A DNA stretch of 50,210 nt. Source: Nitrospira sp. Lineage in GTDB: Bacteria > Nitrospirota > Nitrospiria > Nitrospirales > Nitrospiraceae. The stretch spans positions 1-50,210 of the forward strand of contig JANDJK010000011.1 in the NCBI GenBank assembly GCA_024330925.1, given 5' to 3'. Positions 8,715 to 17,025 of this stretch are shown here, one piece after another (the first letter of the stretch is position 1; each line of letters opens with the position of its first letter). Both the position numbers and the translations under genes were made by a program. The notes under the pieces were generated by a model. It worked only from the letters and a program-made list of their open reading frames with translations. It had not been told where the DNA came from and ran no database searches.

Positions 8715-10654
8715 AAGCCACCTCCTTGTCTAGATAGATCAGGCTGATAGGCTTGCGCAACTTCGGTGCGCAAGAGGTTGATGACCTCGGAGACCGTTAG
8801 GTTTCCCACATTTGTTCCATTGCGCCTTCTTACTGATACAGTCTTCCCCTGAACTTCTCGGTCTCCTGCTACCAACATGAACGGGACCTTTGCCTTCTCC
8901 GCCTCCCGAATCTTAAACCCGATTTTTTCATTGCGGAGGTCTGTCTCAATGCGAAACCCCGCGGTCTTCAAATCTGCCGCTACGGAGGTCACATAATCGC
9001 GCTGTCGGTCAGTTATGTTCATCACTCTGACTTGTACCGGAGCTAGCCAGGTGGGGAAGGCTCCACCATAATGTTCAATGAGAATTCCAAAAAACCGCTC
9101 AATCGACCCCAACAATGCTCGGTGAATCATAATGGGTTGATGAGCCTTGCCGTCCTCTCCCGTATAGTGCAGTTGAAATCGCTGGGGGTTGTTAAAGTCG
9201 ATCTGGATGGTCGAACATTGCCAGGAACGGCCTAGAGCGTCCTTGATCTTGATGTCAATTTTGGGGCCGTAAAAGGCGCCTCCGCCGTGATCCACGTAAT
9301 AGGTAACCCCTCGCTTCTTGATCGCCGCTTCCAGGGAATTGGTCGCCTGTTCCCAATGTTCGTCACTTCCTACTGACTCCTGCGGCCTGGTCGACAGAAA
9401 TACTTCGAAGTCGGTGAACCCAAATGTTCGCAGTATGAAGAATGTAAAATCGAGAACGTGGCTGACCTCTTCCTCTATTTGATCGGGGAGGCAGAAGATA
9501 TGGGCATCATCCTGCGTGAATCCGCGCACCCGTAGCAAGCCGTGCAGGACACCGGTCCGCTCGTACCGATAGACAGTTCCCAGCTCGCCATATCGCAGGG
9601 GAAGGTCACGATAGCTACGCAGGCGGGATTTATAAATCATAATGTGGTAGGGGCAGTTCATAGGTTTGAGTTGATAATCACTGCCCTCCACCTGCATGGG
9701 AGCAAACATGTTCTCCCGGTAGAAATCAAGGTGGCCACTGGTTTTCCACAGATCGAGTCGCGCCACATGGGGTGAGTAGACCAGCTCGTAGCCAGCGTTG
9801 AGGTGTTGTTCGCGCCAGAAGTTTTCAATCAACAGGCGAACCATGGCACCTTTGGGGTGCCAGAGCACAAGACCTGGCCCGATTTCATCGTGGAAGGAAA
9901 TCAAATCTAAGTCCTTTCCCACCTTACGATGGTCCCGCCGTTTGATTTCTTCGAGGCGAGCCAGGTGCTGCTCCAGTTCCGCTTGTGTGGGGAACGACGT
10001 CCCGTAAATTCGTTGAAGGAGGGGATTTCGTTCGTCTCCGCGCCAGTAGGCGCCAGCAGTGGATAGCAGTTTCAGCGCGCCCACATGTCCCGTCGACGGG
10101 ACATGTGGGCCGCGGCACAGATCGACAAAATCGCCCTGACTATAGATGGAGACCCGTTCTCCTTCGGGAAAGCCCTCAATCAACTCAACCTTGTATTGTT
10201 CTCCTCTGGACTTGAAAAACTCGATCGCCTCTTCCTTGGAGAGTTCGTGCCGCCTGATGGTCAGGTTGCGCGCCAGGATGTCACGAGCTCGCTCCTCAAT
10301 TTTTTCGAGATCCTCTGGGGTAAATGGCCGCTCGTAGGCAAAGTCGTAATAAAAACCGTCCTCGAGAGCAGGGCCAATTGTCAGTTGCGCAGAGGGGAAA
10401 AGTTCCTTCACGGCTTGCGCCATAATATGGGTACTACTGTGTCGGTAGACCTCGCGACCTTCCGGGCTATCAAATCGGAGTGGTTCTACGACGGCGTCAC
10501 CGTGTAACGGCATAGAAAGATCCACCACCCTCCCATTGACCCGTGCTGCCAATATGTCGAGCCCAAGCGAAACCCCCAATGCTTGGAGCGCGTCTGCCAC
10601 GGAGCGGCCTTCTTCCACTTCGCCAGAGGGGCCATCCTTGATCGTGATCTTCAT
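8693..10654 (-). CDS. thrS: Threonine-tRNA ligase
   Basis: A 653-residue class II synthetase. Order: an N-terminal TGS domain (about 1-62), the editing domain with HSSTH and the DLCRGPHVPSTG motif that removes mischarged serine, the catalytic core with zinc-site MNCPYH, motif 2 around TVYRYERTGVLHGLLRVRGFTQDD and motif 3 HRALLGSIERF, then the anticodon-binding domain. I start at ATG 10654, where the TGS domain begins; a GTG at 10693 extends it by 13 residues and cannot be excluded because neither has a perfect ribosome-binding site. The end overlaps the infC start. A tRNA-Val gene lies immediately upstream on the same strand. Confidence 0.95.
   Translation of the reverse strand: MKITIKDGPSGEVEEGRSVADALQALGVSLGLDILAARVNGRVVDLSMPLHGDAVVEPLRFDSPEGREVYRHSSTHIMAQAVKELFPSAQLTIGPALEDGFYYDFAYERPFTPEDLEKIEERARDILARNLTIRRHELSKEEAIEFFKSRGEQYKVELIEGFPEGERVSIYSQGDFVDLCRGPHVPSTGHVGALKLLSTAGAYWRGDERNPLLQRIYGTSFPTQAELEQHLARLEEIKRRDHRKVGKDLDLISFHDEIGPGLVLWHPKGAMVRLLIENFWREQHLNAGYELVYSPHVARLDLWKTSGHLDFYRENMFAPMQVEGSDYQLKPMNCPYHIMIYKSRLRSYRDLPLRYGELGTVYRYERTGVLHGLLRVRGFTQDDAHIFCLPDQIEEEVSHVLDFTFFILRTFGFTDFEVFLSTRPQESVGSDEHWEQATNSLEAAIKKRGVTYYVDHGGGAFYGPKIDIKIKDALGRSWQCSTIQIDFNNPQRFQLHYTGEDGKAHQPIMIHRALLGSIERFFGILIEHYGGAFPTWLAPVQVRVMNITDRQRDYVTSVAADLKTAGFRIETDLRNEKIGFKIREAEKAKVPFMLVAGDREVQGKTVSVRRRNGTNVGNLTVSEVINLLRTEVAQAYQPDLSRQGGGLSFPNCV
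8721..8726 (-). promoter_or_regulatory. Ribosome-binding site that sets the ATC start of infC
   Basis: A perfect AGGAGG on the minus strand, six bases before ATC 8714. It lies inside the thrS coding end. No ATG occurs at a suitable distance, so it supports the non-canonical start. Confidence 0.85.
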
Positions 10655-10728
10655 GAGGTTTGGAACAGAAGTCGTGAAAAACAACAAAGGCACCCCTTCC
10701 GCTTCCCTGGAGTGGGATGCCTCAACCC

Positions 10729-10803
10729 TGGTAGGCGCGGACGGTCTTGAACCGTCGACCTCTACCGTGTCAAGGTAGCGCTCTCCCCCTGAGCTACGCG
10801 CCT
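10729..10803 (-). tRNA. tRNA-Val (GAC)
   Basis: A 75-nt cloverleaf on the minus strand with a fully paired acceptor stem (AGGCGCG with CGCGCCT), anticodon stem CTACC/GGTAG and loop TTGACAC, so the anticodon is GAC. CCA is encoded. It lies 75 bases upstream of the thrS ATG on the same strand, so it may share a transcript with it. Confidence 0.95.
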
Positions 10804-10819
10804 ATCATCAGGCGGTGGC

Positions 10820-10849
10820 ATGCTAATATAGGCTAACCTAACGTGTCAA
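10820..10849 (-). promoter_or_regulatory. Putative promoter for tRNA-Val (and possibly thrS)
   Basis: On the minus strand TTGACA (10844-10849) is followed after 18 bases by TAGCAT (10820-10825), about 17 bases before the tRNA 5' end. The initiator tRNA promoter has the same -10 hexamer and spacing. Confidence 0.5.
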
Positions 10850-11236
10850 GGAAAGCGCGAACATGTCCCCGTGACCTGTGCCCGGTCCACATGTCGCTCC
10901 TTCGTGTGCGAGCGAAAGCTCGAACAGGGGAAGAGGGGGTGCTGTCGGCGGTAGTCGGTACGATCCTCTGATCCTCTCCCTCCTCACACCACCACGTGAG
11001 CGCGCTTCCCATACGAAAGGCATCAAAAGGGGCCGATCAACGGCTGACAAGGGACTCCTTTTTAAAACAGTATTTGCGCGTGTTCGTTTCACATGCCCCT
11101 CACAGGAAGGCACAGCTTGGTCTCGGGAGCGGCACCTCAATGAAAAAACCAATGTGCACCGGCTGACAGGAGCTTCTTCAACAAAGGGGATCCCTCTGGA
11201 GTGTTGAGCTGAGACGTGGCACGCACATTCGACCAC
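10850..11236. other. Gene-free stretch
   Basis: Nearly 400 bases between the tRNA-Val promoter and the regulator gene. Open frames on both strands overlap and look random; none has a ribosome-binding site or recognisable domain. I see nothing else here apart from the nested stem-loop that follows it. Confidence 0.55.
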
Positions 11237-11279
11237 CCCGATGGCGAACCCCACTCCGAGGGGTTGTCAGTGCATCGGG
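11237..11279 (-). terminator. Nested stem-loop after the Fis-type regulator
   Basis: Outer arms CCCGATG/CATCGGG (7 bp) enclose inner arms AACCCC/GGGGTT (6 bp). It begins 2 bases after the stop codon of the minus-strand regulator, the expected place for a terminator, but lacks a T run and so may act as an mRNA-stabilising structure instead. Confidence 0.45.
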
Positions 11280-11280
11280 T

Positions 11281-11910
11281 TCATCGCTGGTGTGTTTTGA
11301 GCCGTTTCAAGGGAATATGTAAGTCGAGAATCTTTTTTCTGAGCGTATTTCGGTTGAGCCCCAGTAACTCGGCAGCTTGAATTTGGTTGCCGTTCGTTTC
11401 CTTCAGGACTGAGGCAATTAAAGGCCGTTCAACCGCGGCAATCAAAATAGGATACAGGTTTTTTGCAGCTCCATTTTTCATGTCTCTCACGAAATCCCCC
11501 ATTTTGGCCTCAAGATAGCTCTGAAGAGAGTCGTCGCGGGTCTTACCGGAGAGTCCGGGCTGTACACTGTGGCGCGCGAGGGATTGAAGAGACTTGATGG
11601 CTTTTTTAAGCACTGTGCGGGAACCTGTGATGACCAATGTCTGGGCAGGATCAATTGCTGTTAGGAGTGACGCCACCTTGCTCAGGCCACTACGTGATTC
11701 TAGTACAACGGCGTCGAGACGGTGCTTGGACACTTCTCGCTGAAAAGCGAGAGTGTCACGCACCACTGTGACTGTTGCATGGTGCAGGATCTGTTTGAGT
11801 TGGACGGGTACCTCTGAATCAGAGGTCAGGACCAGAACAGTGAAGGCTGAAGAGCGCAACGTCATGGAGTACCAAGAGGGAAGCGGATTATTACCAGGAA
11901 CGGTGCTCAT
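11281..11910 (-). CDS. Fis-type helix-turn-helix regulator with a degenerate receiver-like N-terminus
   Basis: A protein of about 209 residues. The C-terminal ~50 residues are a Fis-family DNA-binding domain of the kind found at the end of NtrC-type activators (ETNGNQIQAAELLGLNRNTLRKKI). The N-terminal half reads as alternating strand and helix (FTVLVLTSDSEVPVQLKQIL, then DAVVLES and TLVITGS), like a response-regulator receiver, but the usual paired acidic residues and phosphorylated Asp are not evident; there is no AAA+ domain. Start uncertain: ATG 11910 chosen, ATG 11973 and 11865 are alternatives, none with a good ribosome-binding site. It stands alone, so its target is unknown. Confidence 0.7.
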   Translation of the reverse strand: MSTVPGNNPLPSWYSMTLRSSAFTVLVLTSDSEVPVQLKQILHHATVTVVRDTLAFQREVSKHRLDAVVLESRSGLSKVASLLTAIDPAQTLVITGSRTVLKKAIKSLQSLARHSVQPGLSGKTRDDSLQSYLEAKMGDFVRDMKNGAAKNLYPILIAAVERPLIASVLKETNGNQIQAAELLGLNRNTLRKKILDLHIPLKRLKTHQR

Positions 11911-12088
11911 GTCAATGAGTTTTGCGCAAGACCTGATAACAAAACGAAAGAGGATCTCATACGGTGATGGCATTGTCGTGAGGGGTTATTTGTATAAATA
12001 ATGGCAAAAACTCATAAATTTCTGACAGCAAGAAAAGTGGCGGGGGTAGAAAAAGGTGGCGAGGGCGGAAACGGAGGAGAAGAGGTCC

Positions 12089-12117
12089 TTGACGGGCGAG
12101 AAAAATAGTTGTATATT
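12089..12117 (+). promoter_or_regulatory. Sigma-70-type promoter of the Rrf2/sulfur operon
   Basis: TTGACG (12089-12094), a 17-base spacer and TATATT (12112-12117), about 30 bases before the rrf2 ATG. This is one of the best consensus matches in the window. The -10 box is overlapped by the inverted repeat at 12114-12137. Confidence 0.7.
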
Positions 12118-12137
12118 CCACCTACCATATAGGAATA
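12114..12137 (+). promoter_or_regulatory. Inverted repeat overlapping the -10 box, probable Rrf2 operator
   Basis: TATTCC and GGAATA form a perfect 6-bp inverted repeat separated by 12 bases. It covers most of the -10 box and the predicted transcription start. ATTCC...GGAAT half-sites resemble those reported for CymR, an Rrf2 repressor of sulfur genes, and the next gene encodes an Rrf2 protein, so autorepression is the simplest reading. Confidence 0.55.
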
Positions 12138-12147
12138 CTAGAGAATA

Positions 12148-12597
12148 ATGAAAGTATCCAAACGAGCCCTCTATGGCATTCTCGCGGTTATCGATCTTGC
12201 AATGCACGCGAAAGACATGCCAGTGCGGGCTCGAACCATCGCGAGGCGACAGGCGATTCCCCTTAAATTTTTAGAACAAGTGCTCTCGACGATGAAGAAG
12301 GCGGGGGTGATTCAGAGTGTGCGGGGAGCGCAGGGGGGATATATGTTACTCAAAGAGCCACGTGCCCTATCGGTGGCTGATATTCTACAAGTTCTCGATG
12401 GTCCTGTTGCCGCTCCTGCCTCAACGAATGGGATTGCCTCTCGGCCCCCCTTATCCCAACAGGAGGTCCTTCTGGGACATATCTGGAGACGGGTCGCTCA
12501 AGCTGAACAAGAGGTCCTTCAACAGATTACGGTTGACCAGCTAGTCGAGCGCCAGCGGGAGTTGGAGGAGCATTATGCCCCAATGTATCACATCTAG
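12148..12597 (+). CDS. Rrf2-family transcriptional regulator of the sulfur operon
   Basis: A 149-residue winged-helix protein with the Rrf2 opening MKVSKRALYGILAVIDLA, the recognition region IPLKFLEQVLSTMKKAG and the wing SVRGAQGGYML. It contains no cysteine at all, so unlike IscR or NsrR it cannot bind an iron-sulfur cluster and is closer to CymR, which senses the cysteine synthase state. It lies 82 bases before the sulfite reductase and heads the sulfur-assimilation block, which it probably controls together with its own gene through the repeat at 12114-12137. The effector is unknown. Confidence 0.85.
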   Translation: MKVSKRALYGILAVIDLAMHAKDMPVRARTIARRQAIPLKFLEQVLSTMKKAGVIQSVRGAQGGYMLLKEPRALSVADILQVLDGPVAAPASTNGIASRPPLSQQEVLLGHIWRRVAQAEQEVLQQITVDQLVERQRELEEHYAPMYHI

Positions 12598-12679
12598 CGG
12601 GGACAAGGAGGCATTCTTACATCGTCGCACCCCTTTTCGGTTCTGCGAGTGAGTTATTGATAGACGAGGAGAGACTACG

Positions 12680-15172
12680 ATGAACCCCCAATCTGCCACT
12701 AGCCGTGAGGTTGTCACAACTCCCATTCCACCAGCCATTGCGGAGGAGATTGAAACATTTGAGACGGAGGCGCGTCGGTGTTTATCTGGTGAACTTTCAC
12801 CGGATCTCTTCAAACCCTTTCGTTTGCAGTTCGGCATCTACGGACAACGACAGCCCGGTGTGCAAATGGTGCGAGTCAAAATCCCCTTTGGGGGCATCAC
12901 GGCGAATCAACTGCGCCGCCTTGCAGACCTGGTAGATCGGTATGCGACGGGTGTCGGGCATGTGACGACACGTCAAGACATTCAAATGCATTTTGTGGAA
13001 CTGAAGAATGTGCCGACGATTATGCGGGGATTGGCCGAGGTGGGGCTCACCACGAGGGAAGCCTGTTCCAACACGGTGCGGAATGTTACGGCTTGTCACC
13101 TGGCAGGAGTCTGTCCAAGCGAACTGTTTGATGTGACCCCCTATGCCAAAACGGTGGCCTACCATCTTCTTCGTAACCCACTCAACCAAAGTTTGCCTCG
13201 CAAGTTTAAGATCGCCTTTTCTGGCTGTACCCATGATTGCGCCCTCACGCCCATTCATGACGTTGGGCTCATGGCGGTGAAGCGAGAGGATGGCGCCATC
13301 GGTTTCCGGATGGTGGCTGGTGGGGGGCTGGGGCCCTTGCCTCGGATGGCCAAGGTGTTGCGCGAATTTACGCCTATGGATGAGCTGATCCCGAGCATTG
13401 AGGCGGTGCTCAAAGTCTTTGATGCACTAGGCAATCGGAAAAACCGCCACAAGGCCCGTATGAAATTCGTCATCGACAAGTTGGGATTCGACGAATTCAA
13501 GCGACGATGGGAAGAGGCCTATGTTGCCTTAGGGTACAGCCGGCCTTCGACCCAACCGATTCGCCTGCTCGAGCATCGCGATCAACCAGTGCCACTGATC
13601 ATGCCGACCAGAAACGGAGCTTCTTCTGTTGCCGGCCATTCTACCAATGGGCGGCAGGATGCTGGTCACAACTCTCTTTTTGAAATCTGGAAGCGAAGTA
13701 ACGTGATTCCGCAAAAACAAAAGGGCTATGTTACGGCGGTGATCAGGCTGTGTATGGGGGACATCACAGTGGATCAGATGCGGGCGGTGGCGGATTTAGC
13801 CGAACGGTATTCGAACGGCAACCTTCGCACGACAATCACTCAAAATCTCGTTGTTCGCTGGATTGCGGAGGATCAGATCGAAGCGTTCTATCACGACCTT
13901 GTTGCGTGTGGACTGGCAGAACCCGGAGCCGACCGGGTGGAAGACATCATCGCTTGTCCGGGTACCGATAGCTGTGGCTTGGGTATTACGTCATCGAAGG
14001 GAATGGCCAGAGCATTGGCGGAATTGTTCCCATCTGGTCGGGTGCCGGAGGATCTGATCGGCGTCAACATCAAGATCAGTGGCTGTCACAATTCTTGTGC
14101 CCAGCATCACATCGCAACGATTGGTCTTCACGGTGTCGGCAAGCGGATGGGCGACCACACGGTGCCCATGTACGAACTTCACTTGGGAGGACGAGTGAAT
14201 GGCACGGCGAAGATTGGACAATTGACCGTCAAATTGCCGGCCAAGGCGGTACCGGCCGCCATTGCCCATTTGCTCGCGGTCTATCGGCGGGATCGCAAGA
14301 TCGGTGAGAATTTGCCAACGTTCATCGATCGTGTGGGGAAACATGTTTTGAAAGACGAGCTAATTCCTTACACCATCGTTCCAACATACGAAGAAGACCC
14401 GACGTTTTACTACGATTGGGAGGGGGAAGCACCCTTTGTGCTGGAGGACCATGGGCCGGGTGAGTGCGCAGGTGGTGCGCTGGAGATGATCGAAAACGGC
14501 ATCCTTGAAGCTGAGCAGGAACTCTACGTGGCGAGGCTCCATGTCGAGAAACATCAGTATGCGATGGCGGTCAACAAGTCGTATCGAGCGGTCTTGGCGG
14601 CGGCGAAGGCCCTGTTGGTGACCGAAGGGCTTGATCCTTCTACCGATGCCGAGACGTTCCGTGAGTTCGATAACCGGATTGCCCAGAAAGGTATTGTGCC
14701 GGCCCTCTACCGGAATCTTGCTGGCAAGATTGGCGATCTGGGGAGCAAGGAAAATACGGAGCAGTTTGCGAGAGAGAAAATGGTCTTCGCAAAGGGATTT
14801 GTCGATGTCTGCCGAGCTGTCACGGAACAGATGGGGAAAGACCTCAAGCTGACTCCCCTGGCCTCTGTTGCGGAGACCGTCGTCACGCCCGCGCTTGTGG
14901 CGGAAGAGTCCTTGCCCACGTTGTCGGCTCCAACCAGTGCTCCCGTGTATGATCTGCGAGGGGTTGCCTGTCCCCTGAACTATGTCAAAACCAAGCTTCG
15001 ACTGGAAATGATGGAGGCGGGCGAGCGATTGGAGGTTTGGCTGGATGCCGGAGAACCAATCAGGAATGTGCCAATGAGCTTAAAGAATGATGGGCACAAG
15101 GTGTTATTGCAAGAGCCATTAGAGCCGGAGGCGCTGCACTATCGTGTGGTGGTGGAAAAGGTGGGGGAATAA
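12680..15172 (+). CDS. Siroheme/iron-sulfur sulfite (or nitrite) reductase fused to a helical HEPN-like domain and a TusA domain
   Basis: An 830-residue protein. Residues ~40-560 are the two-fold repeated ferredoxin-type sulfite/nitrite reductase core. The C-terminal half has the siroheme-[4Fe-4S] ligands Cys426/Cys432 (CPGTDSC) and Cys469/Cys473 (CHNSC). The N-terminal half also keeps a complete set, Cys139/Cys145 and Cys183/Cys187, which is usually lost in this family. Residues ~595-720 form a helical HEPN-like region (KSYRAVLAAAKALL). Residues ~755-828 are TusA-like with the DLRGVACP motif (Cys764). Given its neighbours it most likely reduces sulfite to sulfide, and the TusA tail may take up a sulfur intermediate. 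GGAGAG lies 8 bases before the ATG. Confidence 0.9.
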   Translation: MNPQSATSREVVTTPIPPAIAEEIETFETEARRCLSGELSPDLFKPFRLQFGIYGQRQPGVQMVRVKIPFGGITANQLRRLADLVDRYATGVGHVTTRQDIQMHFVELKNVPTIMRGLAEVGLTTREACSNTVRNVTACHLAGVCPSELFDVTPYAKTVAYHLLRNPLNQSLPRKFKIAFSGCTHDCALTPIHDVGLMAVKREDGAIGFRMVAGGGLGPLPRMAKVLREFTPMDELIPSIEAVLKVFDALGNRKNRHKARMKFVIDKLGFDEFKRRWEEAYVALGYSRPSTQPIRLLEHRDQPVPLIMPTRNGASSVAGHSTNGRQDAGHNSLFEIWKRSNVIPQKQKGYVTAVIRLCMGDITVDQMRAVADLAERYSNGNLRTTITQNLVVRWIAEDQIEAFYHDLVACGLAEPGADRVEDIIACPGTDSCGLGITSSKGMARALAELFPSGRVPEDLIGVNIKISGCHNSCAQHHIATIGLHGVGKRMGDHTVPMYELHLGGRVNGTAKIGQLTVKLPAKAVPAAIAHLLAVYRRDRKIGENLPTFIDRVGKHVLKDELIPYTIVPTYEEDPTFYYDWEGEAPFVLEDHGPGECAGGALEMIENGILEAEQELYVARLHVEKHQYAMAVNKSYRAVLAAAKALLVTEGLDPSTDAETFREFDNRIAQKGIVPALYRNLAGKIGDLGSKENTEQFAREKMVFAKGFVDVCRAVTEQMGKDLKLTPLASVAETVVTPALVAEESLPTLSAPTSAPVYDLRGVACPLNYVKTKLRLEMMEAGERLEVWLDAGEPIRNVPMSLKNDGHKVLLQEPLEPEALHYRVVVEKVGE

Positions 15173-15210
15173 TAGGTGTCCCAGGCGCCTAAGAGAAGGA
15201 GAAGGATGCC

Positions 15211-15927
15211 ATGGCGGTGAGTGATCCGGGAACTCTGGTGGCACAGCTCCGATCATGGGGGGAGTCATTCGAATCGAAGACGCCCCAGGACGTGCTCGCT
15301 GCTGTCATCGAGCGGTATGAACCGCGCATTGTGCTCGCCTGTAGTTTTGGGGCGGAAGATGTAGTGTTGGTAGACATGATTCAGCGGATCAATCCTTCCG
15401 TTCCATTGTTTTACCTGGATACAGATTTTCTCTTTCCCGAAACGTACGAAACGAAAGATCGCATCATCAACCGATATCGACTGAAGCCGACACAGGTGAT
15501 TGAGGTGAAGCCGTCGCTGACGCCAGCTCAACAAGAGCAGCGGTACGGAGAGGCCTTATGGAAAAGGGATCCGGATCTTTGTTGCCGATTGCGAAAAGTT
15601 GAACCACTCATCGACGTGCTCAAGTCATTCGATGCGTGGATTACCGGCATTCGCCGCGACCAGGCTCCCTCTCGGGCCCAGGCCGGTCTCATCGAATGGG
15701 ATGCCAAGTTTGGTCTCGTGAAGGTCAATCCGTTAGCACGATGGACGTGGAGCGATGTGTGGACTTACATCACCCTTTATGAAGTTCCCTACAATTCTCT
15801 CCATGATCGAAACTATCCCAGCATCGGATGCGTCCACTGTACCAAGCCAGTGAAGCCGGGCGAAGATTTGCGATCCGGTCGGTGGCAGGGCCTGGCCAAG
15901 ACAGAGTGTGGTCTCCATCAGACGTAG
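15211..15927 (+). CDS. cysH: Adenylyl-sulfate (APS) reductase, iron-sulfur CysH type
   Basis: A 238-residue reductase producing sulfite and AMP. The nucleotide-binding start is SFGAEDVVL (45-53). It has the four-cysteine set Cys124-Cys125 and Cys207/Cys210 that binds a [4Fe-4S] cluster in APS-using enzymes; PAPS-specific E. coli-type CysH lacks it. The catalytic cysteine is Cys233 in the ECGLH ending. APS should therefore be the substrate, making a separate APS kinase step unnecessary. AAGGAG lies upstream of the ATG. It is 38 bases after the sulfite reductase and 2 bases before the next gene. Confidence 0.94.
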   Translation: MAVSDPGTLVAQLRSWGESFESKTPQDVLAAVIERYEPRIVLACSFGAEDVVLVDMIQRINPSVPLFYLDTDFLFPETYETKDRIINRYRLKPTQVIEVKPSLTPAQQEQRYGEALWKRDPDLCCRLRKVEPLIDVLKSFDAWITGIRRDQAPSRAQAGLIEWDAKFGLVKVNPLARWTWSDVWTYITLYEVPYNSLHDRNYPSIGCVHCTKPVKPGEDLRSGRWQGLAKTECGLHQT

Positions 15928-15929
15928 CC

Positions 15930-16991
15930 ATGGCATTTCAGGACATCCTTGCCAAAATTGCCAAAGGGCCCAAAACGTCCAAGGACTTGACGTGGGACGA
16001 AACCAAACAGGTAATCAAGGCTCTGGTCGAGGGGGAGGCGAGTCCCCTTCAGGTGGGGGCTTTTTTGATTGCCATGCGAGTCAAGTCAGAGTCGGTGACA
16101 GAGCTGGCCGGCATGACGGCGGCAGTTCGGCAGTATGTGCCCCCCCTAGCGATTCCGAAAAATCTCGCGGTAGTCGATATTCCGACTTATGCCGGCAAAC
16201 AGGAGACATTCCATGCAATGGTGGCGTCTTCGATTGTCGCTGCCGCCGCGGGAGTCATAGTATTGATGCACGGCTATGACGGAATTCCCGGTAGGTCAGG
16301 CAGTGCCAGTGTACTGAAGGCTCTGGGGATTCCTGTGGACCAGAGCCCGCAGGTTGTCACAGAGGAATTGCTGAGCAAGAACTTTGCGTATCTGGACATT
16401 GGGATCTATCATCCGGCGGTCAATCGATTCTTGGATATGCGGCAGGAGTTGGGGGTTAGAACCGTCTTCCATCCCATTGCCAGACTCCTCAATCCGGCCC
16501 GTGCTTCTGCTCAGGTGGTAGGGCTCTCGCATCCTCCGCATTTTGAAAAAACGGCGGAAGCCTTGCGCATGCTTGGATGCCCAAGGGCGCTAGTTGTTCG
16601 GGGTATTGAGGGGGAACCAGAACTGTCACTTGCCGGAGTCACAAGGGTGTTGGAATTGAGAGACGAACGAATCACGCCCTTGGGGGTGAGCCCCAAGGAT
16701 TTTGGCCTCTCCTTTGGGTCTTCACGAGACATGGCGGGTTTTCCCGCCTCTCAACGAGAGAAGGAGGCAGACTTGTTGCGCCGCATTCTCCTTCATCAGG
16801 TGCAGGGGGGTGCTAAGGAGTGGGTGCTGATGAATGCCGCCATGTTGCTCTACCTAGCCGGGAAGGGACCGTCACTTGCGGCCTGTTACCCGCTAGCGAA
16901 AACGGCCTTGGAAGGAGGGGCTGCGGCCCGCAAATTAGAAGAGTTGATTCAGGAACCGGTAGCTACCAAGGTGGAGAGCGGCCAAACGTGA
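15930..16991 (+). CDS. TrpD2-like glycosyltransferase family 3 protein in the sulfur operon
   Basis: A 353-residue relative of anthranilate phosphoribosyltransferase (TrpD/TrpD2, YbiB group). The N-terminal helical domain ends with [18 protein letters not shown], typical of the family. The glycine-rich phosphoribosyl-pyrophosphate loop region is altered ([17 protein letters not shown] where TrpD has a GTGGD-type loop), while the later [13 protein letters not shown] resembles the family's second conserved block. No other tryptophan genes are nearby. Members of this side branch bind nucleic acids in some bacteria; I infer no specific reaction. ATG 15930 begins 2 bases after the cysH stop, so it is co-translated with sulfate-assimilation genes. 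Confidence 0.8.
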   Translation: MAFQDILAKIAKGPKTSKDLTWDETKQVIKALVEGEASPLQVGAFLIAMRVKSESVTELAGMTAAVRQYVPPLAIPKNLAVVDIPTYAGKQETFHAMVASSIVAAAAGVIVLMHGYDGIPGRSGSASVLKALGIPVDQSPQVVTEELLSKNFAYLDIGIYHPAVNRFLDMRQELGVRTVFHPIARLLNPARASAQVVGLSHPPHFEKTAEALRMLGCPRALVVRGIEGEPELSLAGVTRVLELRDERITPLGVSPKDFGLSFGSSRDMAGFPASQREKEADLLRRILLHQVQGGAKEWVLMNAAMLLYLAGKGPSLAACYPLAKTALEGGAAARKLEELIQEPVATKVESGQT

Positions 16992-17025
16992 GAGAGTTGA
17001 TCGAAACAAGAGAAAGGGCAGAGCG

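Noticed and set aside
10878..11254. Overlapping frames on both strands in the gap before the Fis-type regulator
   Set aside because: No ribosome-binding sites and no recognisable domains; both are rich in Arg/Ser/Pro as expected of chance frames in GC-rich DNA.
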